From assembly GCF_027942865.1 (NCBI RefSeq), contig NC_134524.1, positions 23,117,536 through 23,181,535 on the forward strand: a stretch of 64,000 nucleotides of DNA, written 5' to 3'. This stretch comes from Odontesthes bonariensis (Eukaryota; Chordata; Actinopteri; Atheriniformes; Atherinopsidae). Shown here in pieces: positions 56,201 through 64,000 of this stretch; within the stretch, counting starts at the first letter, position 1, and each line of letters opens with the position of its first letter. A program made the translations under genes and the position numbers. Below the pieces are notes generated by a model that saw nothing but the letters and a program-made list of their open reading frames with translations, did no database searches and had not been told where the DNA came from.

Positions 56201-59200
56201 ACTTAGCTACTCGTCTAATCACCCGGCAAGCCTTCTTATACCTTGTTAACCCTGTCAGCACTGTTTTTTTTTCCCACGGAGCCACCCATCCATCTATCTA
56301 TCCATCCTCCCCAACAGCAGGAAAACAAAGGAATTATTGTGTTAGGCCCCATCCACACGTAGCCGGGTATCTGCTAAAACGAATATATTTTTCTACGTTT
56401 GGACCTGCCATCCACATGAAAACGCATCGTAAACGAATGTTTTTAAAAACAAAGTGAAGGTTTGTGAAAACTCCGTTTATGCATTTGCGTGTAGACAGAG
56501 ATAACCGGAGTTTTGCGTTTTCGAACGTCACAATATGCGCCAAAACAACAACAAATCTGCTTTAAAGTCTAAAGTGCGACCTTTGTTTACTGAAGAAGCA
56601 TGGATGCCTTGAGAACTGTGGTGGTTATTATTGTGCAGGCGCTGTTTACTGCCTTGATTTTACACGCCCAAGTCGTACTCCCAGAGGAATGGCGTGACAA
56701 TTTCCGCATGTCCCGGTCCTCACTCCTGTCGCTGTCGGAATTATTACGTCCTCATATCGAGGGGCAGTACACTGTCATACTGTCACCTGTCAGTGTGCTC
56801 AAAAAAGTTGCGTGCACACTTTTATTATTTAGCTGACGAGGGCAGATTATGCAAAACAGCAAATGCATTTGGGTTGTCAAGACAGGTGAAAACGCAGATG
56901 TTCGGTTATGAACACCAAGAACACCAGAGAGGTCATCATCGACTTCAGGAGGCACAGCACGGATACAGCCCCCCTTCACATCAACGGCGAACGCATGGAA
57001 CAGGTCCACACTTTCAAATACCTCGGCGTCCTCATGTCTGACAACATTTCCTGGTCAGAGAACATCACAGCCATCATCAAGAGGGCTCGGCAGCGGCTAC
57101 ACTTCCTGAGAGTTCTCAGGAAGCACAACCTCAACTCCAACCTGCTGCTGACCTTCTACCGCTCATCCATCGAGAGCCTGCTGACATACTGCATCACAGT
57201 ATGGTTCGGCAGCTCCACCGCCGCTGACAGGGAGAGGCTGCAGAGAGTCGTCAAGGCAGCACAGAAGATCATCGGCTGCCCTCTCCCCTCCCTGATGGAC
57301 ATTTACACCTCCCGCTGCCTCAGCAGAGCCGAGGCAATCTCCAAAGACAGCTCCCACCCTGGCTCTGCCCTGTTTGACCTGTTGCCCTCAGGGCGGCGCT
57401 ACAGGTGCATCAGGACGAGGACAAGCAGACTTAAAAACAGCTTTTTCCCCAAAGCCATAATCAGTCTCAACTCTGACACTCACTGATCATCCCTTGGACA
57501 ATTCCCTACTCTTGTGCAATATCCAAAAATAATGCCAAAAACTGTTGTGTGCAATATATCCTTTTACTTGAATTTACTTACACCTTATTTATCTATCACC
57601 ACTAACACCATATTTTATTCTATTTATTTTATTTACCGTAAGTAAAACTGTTGCATCTTACACCCTTCCCTTATTGTACATACTTATATATATTTTTTAA
57701 CATTTTTATTTTCTCTTTGCACTGTTTTGGTGGCTTTAAATCTCGCTGTACCACGTACAATGACAAATAAAGGCATTCTGATTCTGATGTGTAGAAGGTT
57801 GTTTTTTTTTCCGAAAACGAGGTAATGTGGATACAAATTATTTTATAAACGGAGGGGGGGAAATATTCGGTTTTAAAAATACCCGGCTACATGTGTACAT
57901 AGCCTAATGCCCCCTTTCCACCGAACATTTTTGTACCAACACAGCTCTACACGGTCCCACTCTACCCTGATTGGGAGCTTTTCCACCGCCGGTTGAAGGT
58001 GGGACCCGTTTAGGGTTGCCAACCGTCCCTTGAAAAACGGAATCGTCCCGTATTTAGAAACAAATATACGCGTCACGTATTGAGCTGAAAAGGGACGCAC
58101 TTTGTCCCGTATTATCGTGAGAATAAAAAATAGTCCATAAAATGTCAGTGGAATAAATGAATAACACGGCGCTTTATATGAAAATATAAGGTAAACCTGC
58201 TCCCTGGCCCTCTCCTGCTCTGTGACCAATGAGCTGACAGCACATTCATAAAGGAGTACGACAATACGGAATCCCGCTCATCTCATTGGTCGAGGTTGCC
58301 TAGCTGCGAAGAAGATGGCGGAAGACAACAAAGCAGCATGGGTGACCGTGTTCTATGTCTATGGTGACAGTGACACAGACGCCGGTGTTGTGCCGAATTC
58401 GGCACCCCTGCCGTCAGATGCACCCCCTCGCGGGAGCGAGCGCGCACCACTCGTTTGTTCAGAAAGTGAAGCATTTCGCCTAAACAAACGCTGGGGAACA
58501 TACTATTCTACGATTTAATTATTTATGAAGTAAATTGGAAGAGAAGAACATCTGTTGCTTTCAGTGATTAAAAGTCTAAAGTGAGAACTCTCTCTTCGTC
58601 GGTGGCGTAGTGGCTTAAGCAGCCGCCCCATGTACAGAGGCTACAGTCCTTGCTGCAGCTGGCCCCGGTTCGAGTCCCGCGCCGGACGGCCCTTTGCTGC
58701 ATGTCTGCCCTGTCTCTCTGCTTCCTGTCTCTCTCCAACTGTCTATCCATTAAAGGCATGAAAAATATTAAATAAATAAAAAGTCTAAAGAGTGTTCTTC
58801 TCAACACAAAATCTCGTGATAGCGATCGCACAACAACACTTTTCTGTGAAAATATATACCCCAGCCATAAGTACAAAATAAATGGACTTGATTTTTTTCA
58901 AAACAAGGTGAATATATTTGACTTGGGGTTTCACAAGACTAAATATGATTCCAGCTTTTGTTGCAAGGTTCAAAAGTAAGTGCTTTTATTTGTGTTAACC
59001 TGTAGGCTATGTAGGTCGAAACAATAGCCTTCTGATCCTGAATATCACGATATGAAAATGTAATTTGATCTATGCCTGATAGACCTGTGTGTTTCTCACC
59101 ATTAAAGGACATATTCTCATATTCAATAGCTACACTTGTTTTTAAGAAATTAAATATTTTTCTTGCTGCTTTATAAGATAAAATACAATAAACCAATCCC

Positions 59201-62200
59201 CCATCCACCACTAACATATCTGTTATCAGACCTATCAAACTCGTACATATATTGGCACCAAATGCATGCAGTTAAAAGTACCTAATGCTGAGGTCAAAGA
59301 AATAAAATTGTGCAGATGGGGAGCATTTCATGGCAGGCCTTGTGTTCCCTTTCCTGTGATACAGCATGTACCCCCTGCTTAACTCTTACTGTAAAGCTGT
59401 CACATGCACTAAACTGACTCTGGTTAAACACACTACTTTTATCTTTGTACTGTGAAAAGCATTTGATGCTGGGATCAACAGAACAAATATTAAGGGGGGG
59501 TGCATATCACGGCAGGCCTGTTTTTCCACCTGCCGGAATAAGCACCCCCCCCTTAACTTGTACTAGGAAGGTGGCACATGCTTGAAACTTACTCTGCTTA
59601 CACATACTAGTCCCCTGTGTGTACTGTGAAAATTATTTGATGCTGGGATCAACAGAACAAATATTAAGGGGGGGTGCATATCACGGCAGGCCTGTTTTTC
59701 CACCTGCCGGAATAAGCACCCCCCCCTTAACTTGTACTAGGAAGGTGGCACATGCTTGAAACTTACTCTGCTTACACATACTAGTCCCATCTCTCTACTG
59801 TGAAAAGCATTTGATGCTGGGATCAACAGAAACAAAGTACAAGGGGGGTGCACATCACGGCAGGGCTGCTGTTAGTCAACTTGCCACGATATGCACCCCC
59901 TGTTAACTTTTACTAGCAAAGTGTCACATGTATGAAACTAACCCTGGTTACACATACTAGTCCCATCTCTCTACTGTGAAAAGCATTTGATGCTGGGATC
60001 AACAGAAACAAAGTACAAGAGGGGTGCACATCACGGCAGGGCTGCTGCTGGTCAACTTGCCACGATATGCACCCCCTGTTAACTTTTACTAGGAAAGTGT
60101 CATATGCATGAAACTTACTCCACTTATCAGAATGAGCCAGAATTTACTGTCACGAACCACCATTTATTCAATACTGAACACCATCACAATTAACAACAAA
60201 AAATTTTTCAATGGTGTCTTTATGGAAAAGAACATAAAAATAAATGTATCATCAATATACATATTCTTACAACAATATCAAAATAAATAATAAAATAAAC
60301 AATGAGCAAATAATAAATTAAATACTGAACAAAAGAATGGCACGAACACATACCTTCACCAAGGCCCTATCTCACAGTGTAAAAAAAAAAGTTGAAAGGT
60401 AAAAAATAAGATCCTGGTTGCACCCCTTTTGTCTCTAGCTGACAGAAAACAAACTTATTTGCATGCAGGACACAAGTACTCTTCATCCACTGAAGGCCTC
60501 TGGACACATTTGTGGTGGTACCACCTCTGACAGGTGTCACAGCAAATCTGGAAAAACAGGGATGTGTAGTGGTTCATAAGTTTTACATAGGGTATCCCTG
60601 AATATAGGATAACTCTAAATGTACTATTAATATCCTTAATATTCCTTCAGTTTCAAAAAAATCATTTTATTTTTTACATTTTGGAATATGAAGACATTAC
60701 CCATTTTGCTTCATCTTGGTCCTGTTCCTCCATTCCACAATCAAAGCACAGGCTGCTTAGTTCATCTGTTAAGACAAACAATATTCAACAATGTTCTGAT
60801 TAATACAATTTGAATTGCACAATATTAATTCACTAGCTTATAGTTGCATATTTATGAGAAAACATGCATACAACCAACAACATGAAGTGATTGACAGTGT
60901 TGAGGAAAAAGGAAACACACCAGATTCTCTCAGGAGGGAAGTGGCTATGTCCAGCCTCAATCTGTCCACTGCCTTCTTTGAGGTGTCAACATTTATTGCC
61001 TCCCCCTGTAAAATTTTCTCTGCAAACTTCAGAGAAGTTTGATTAGTAGAATGGCATGAGGATTGCGTCTTAACATACAAATCAAACATGAAATGTATTT
61101 CATATAATATATGTATAGTATAAACAAATTTAACAAAACCTACATCAATATCTGTAAAAGCTGATGAAGATGTTCACTGTAATTGCTACTGAATTTGAGT
61201 TTGACAATAACGTTTAGGTAACTGTATTTCCTACTCACTTTCAAGGCCAGGACACCACAGGATGTGCCATCCTGTTGACGTTCATGAGGTAGAGTGCTGC
61301 ATGTCCACCTTGAAACATGGCAGCCTTTTTTCCTCATGAAGGCTCTAAAGTATGTAAATAGTAGATGTGTGAAAACTGTTGCACATAAACATTTAGCAGC
61401 TCAATGGATAGAACTACTACTACCTTTTATAGTCAAACTTACCTTGTTGACTCCAGGCACAGCTTTATCTGCCCTTTTGTTTCCCCGAGTGGATCTAAGA
61501 AGAGCGTTTTTTTCTCATGCGGGTACATAACCTTTTATCATTCACATGGAAACACAACATACATTAGTCAGAGACCACTGGTATTAGTGAAGTTAGTGAA
61601 ATTCTACAATGTAAGGTTTTGTGTAGAACCTTTTAATCATAACAACTGAGAGTATGTATGCATGTCCAAATTTATCTAGTAAAATGGCCAATATAGACAA
61701 GGAGCTTAAAGTAGCGAGAGTTGTGCAGTGTTCCTCTTACCACCAACATCCAATGATGGTTCATGTTGACAACTCCCACAATAACTTTGTGTGCCACTGG
61801 ATCAATCTGAAAATAGTCACAAAAAATACTAAATCCTGTTACTTGAAAAATGCATTTTTGCAACATTTACAAAATGAGTCAGTACATACCCGTATTTTTC
61901 CAATTTTTTTCTGCCAGATGGCAGTCATCGCATAGGTGTCAATAACAGTGGCTTTATCAGCATTGAATTGGTTGTATTGCCGCACAAGCACTGTCAAATA
62001 TGCATTGATCACCTATAAAAATTTGTTACAAACATGGCATTATGTATTACACAGAGGCAGTTTCACTGAAATACTATCTACTGCATTGTTGTAATATTAC
62101 TGAATTTCCTTGCATGACTTAAGGTAATTGCATTGCAACACAATGTACTGTATCTGTTATTGCTGAAATATTAGCCATTAGAGACTGGAAATTGATGATT

Positions 62201-64000
62201 TCATACAATAATGAAAAAGTAATACCTCACTCTCAAGCTCCTTGTCGGGACCAGTATTTTGAATATCCCAATAAAACAATTTGTATGGGCCCACTTTGGA
62301 AAGAAGTACATGTACATCTTTCCCTGCCCATGCCTCCTGCACATCTTAAAAAAGAAATACAGTACAACATTATATAACATTTTTGACATCAATATTATAG
62401 TACAAGATTTGTACTTTCTTAAAAATAAAATCACTATTCATATAAAAAAAATCAATATCATAATACCTACATTTTTCAACTGAAGTGTGTGCATATATTG
62501 GAGCTGGTGAGGTGGCTGCTGAGACAGTGCCTGTTGATGCTGGCGCTACCATGGAGGCTGGTGCTGGTGGTGCTGGTGGTGCTGCCGCTGTCGGTGGTGC
62601 TGGCGCTGCTGGAGCTGTTGGTGGTGCTGGGGCTGCTGGCACTGACGGTGGTGCTGGCGCTGCTGGAGCTGTTGGTGGTGCTGGTGCGCCTGTGGAGGCT
62701 GGCACTGCTGGAGCTGCAGGTGGCGCTGGGGCTGCTGGTGGTGCTGGAGCTGCTGGTGGTGGCGCTGCTGGAGCTGCTGGTGGTGGTGGCACTGCTGGAG
62801 CTGTTGGTGGTGCTGGGGCTGCTGGCACTGACGGTGGTGCTGGCACTGCTGGAGCTGTTGGTGGTAGTGGCGCTGCTGGAGCTGCTGGTGGTGGTGGCGC
62901 TGCTGGAGCTGTTGGTGGTGCTGACGCGTGTGTGGAAGCTGGCACTGCTGGAGCTGCAGGTGGTGCTGGCGCTGCTGGTGGCGCTTCTGTGGAGGCTGGC
63001 GCTGGGGCTGCTGTGGCCGCTGATTTGCTGATTTTTTGAGGGATTCGGGGCAGCTTCACCTTTGCAATATTTAAATGATCAACATTCACACTTTTAAAAA
63101 CAGTACCATCTTCTGCCAGCAGATCAGCGCTTTTCCCCTGTAGTGCCACCAGGGTGAAAGGGCCAAGGAAGTTTGCCTCCAGTTTGCCACCCTTTCTCTG
63201 CTGACTTCGTACATTCTGTCTCCACACCTTGTCCCCTATTTTCAAGGCAGGTTTAGGAACACCCTCCTTCATACGCTTCCTTGTGCGCTCCTGCTGCTTG
63301 CTGACATTGTCATCAAGAATGTCTTTGATTTTGTCAAGCCGCTTTATGTCCTCTGACACAGCTTCCTCAGCCACAACATCCTCAACACTGTTGTCCACCT
63401 GTGAACATATGTTTTACATTCTTTCAGTCCATGTTTTCAACACTGCATCAGCCTAAAATTATATTGACACATGTTTACCGACCATGTAGTGTTCAGGCAC
63501 CTCTGTTGGGTACCGAGCCTCTCGCCCAAACATTAAAAAAAATGGGGAGAACTGGGTTGTGATCTGCTTCTTGGTCCGCAACCCAAACATGACTGCATCC
63601 AAGTATTCATCCCAGGTTTCTGGTTTTTGTGCCACCAGCTTGCTGAGAGCTCTAAAAAAACAAGAGAATTTTAACTGACAATAGGCATCTCCTAAAAACA
63701 TATATTTATGGCCCCACTTGCATTTGCTACTGTAAAATGAAGACCATATGGTACATATGACAATAATGTACATTAAGTATATAATGAATTGATGTTAAAT
63801 CAACCATTTGCCTCACCTTTGTATGGTACCATTCAACCTCTCTACTAGCCCATTAGTTTGGGGGTGATATGGTGAACAAAGACTCCTCTGAATCCCCAAC
63901 CTGGCACATACATTCTTGTTTATCTGTTAATATAAAGAACATATTTAGATCAAAACACAACTGAAATATTTCACCAACAGGGTATTTTCAAACTTACCCC

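Overview
The window is vertebrate, almost certainly teleost. Two conserved host genes read on the + strand: the 3' half of a type IV collagen alpha chain (col4a6-like) and a complete ankrd46. The mobile elements are typical of fish (Rex3/RTE and L2/Rex1 LINE ends, Tc1, hAT, PIF/Harbinger, piggyBac-type and foldback MITEs, a tRNA-derived SINE), and (AC)n microsatellites are frequent.

Layout. 1-14.5 kb: nineteen in-phase col4a6 exons (1001-11842) ending in the NC1 domain, with a Tc1 element that itself received LINE pieces in one intron and MITEs in another. 14.5-25.4 kb: intergenic DNA holding a MITE nested inside a member of its own family, then ankrd46 (three coding exons, 18344-24983). 25.4-56 kb: a minus-strand cluster of related two-domain immunoglobulin-type membrane receptors. 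Copy A (25.4-33.9 kb) is a pseudogene cut up by a hAT, a pogo-type transposon and two Harbinger MITEs. Copies B (35.6-37.2 kb), C (43.5-44.6 kb) and D (54.5-56.0 kb) have open reading frames. Membrane segments and tails are conserved while ectodomains differ strongly, as in diversifying immune-type receptors.

Mobile elements with accessory protein domains. (1) 45.5-53.4 kb, minus strand: a multi-exon element with a DDE/MULE-like transposase core, a Ulp1 (C48, SUMO-protease-type) domain and a terminal PHD finger. (2) 60.4 kb to the right edge, minus strand: a Ginger/retroviral-type integrase with a chromatin-binding-like GPY/F region and a Pro/Ala-rich linker, also followed by Ulp1 and PHD; every junction I could trace is in phase and the catalytic residues are present. 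(3) 27.7-31.8 kb, minus strand: a pogo-type transposase with an HTH, a DDD core, about 48 in-frame copies of a 27-bp minisatellite and a PHD-like finger behind a one-base frameshift. Elements 1 and 2 are each followed by a tandem array of about 175-bp units that share a short motif. The Ulp1-PHD module joined to two different transposase cores is the most interesting thing in the window.

Exon coordinates were read by eye from splice signals and phase. Family names come from remembered motifs; no search was run.
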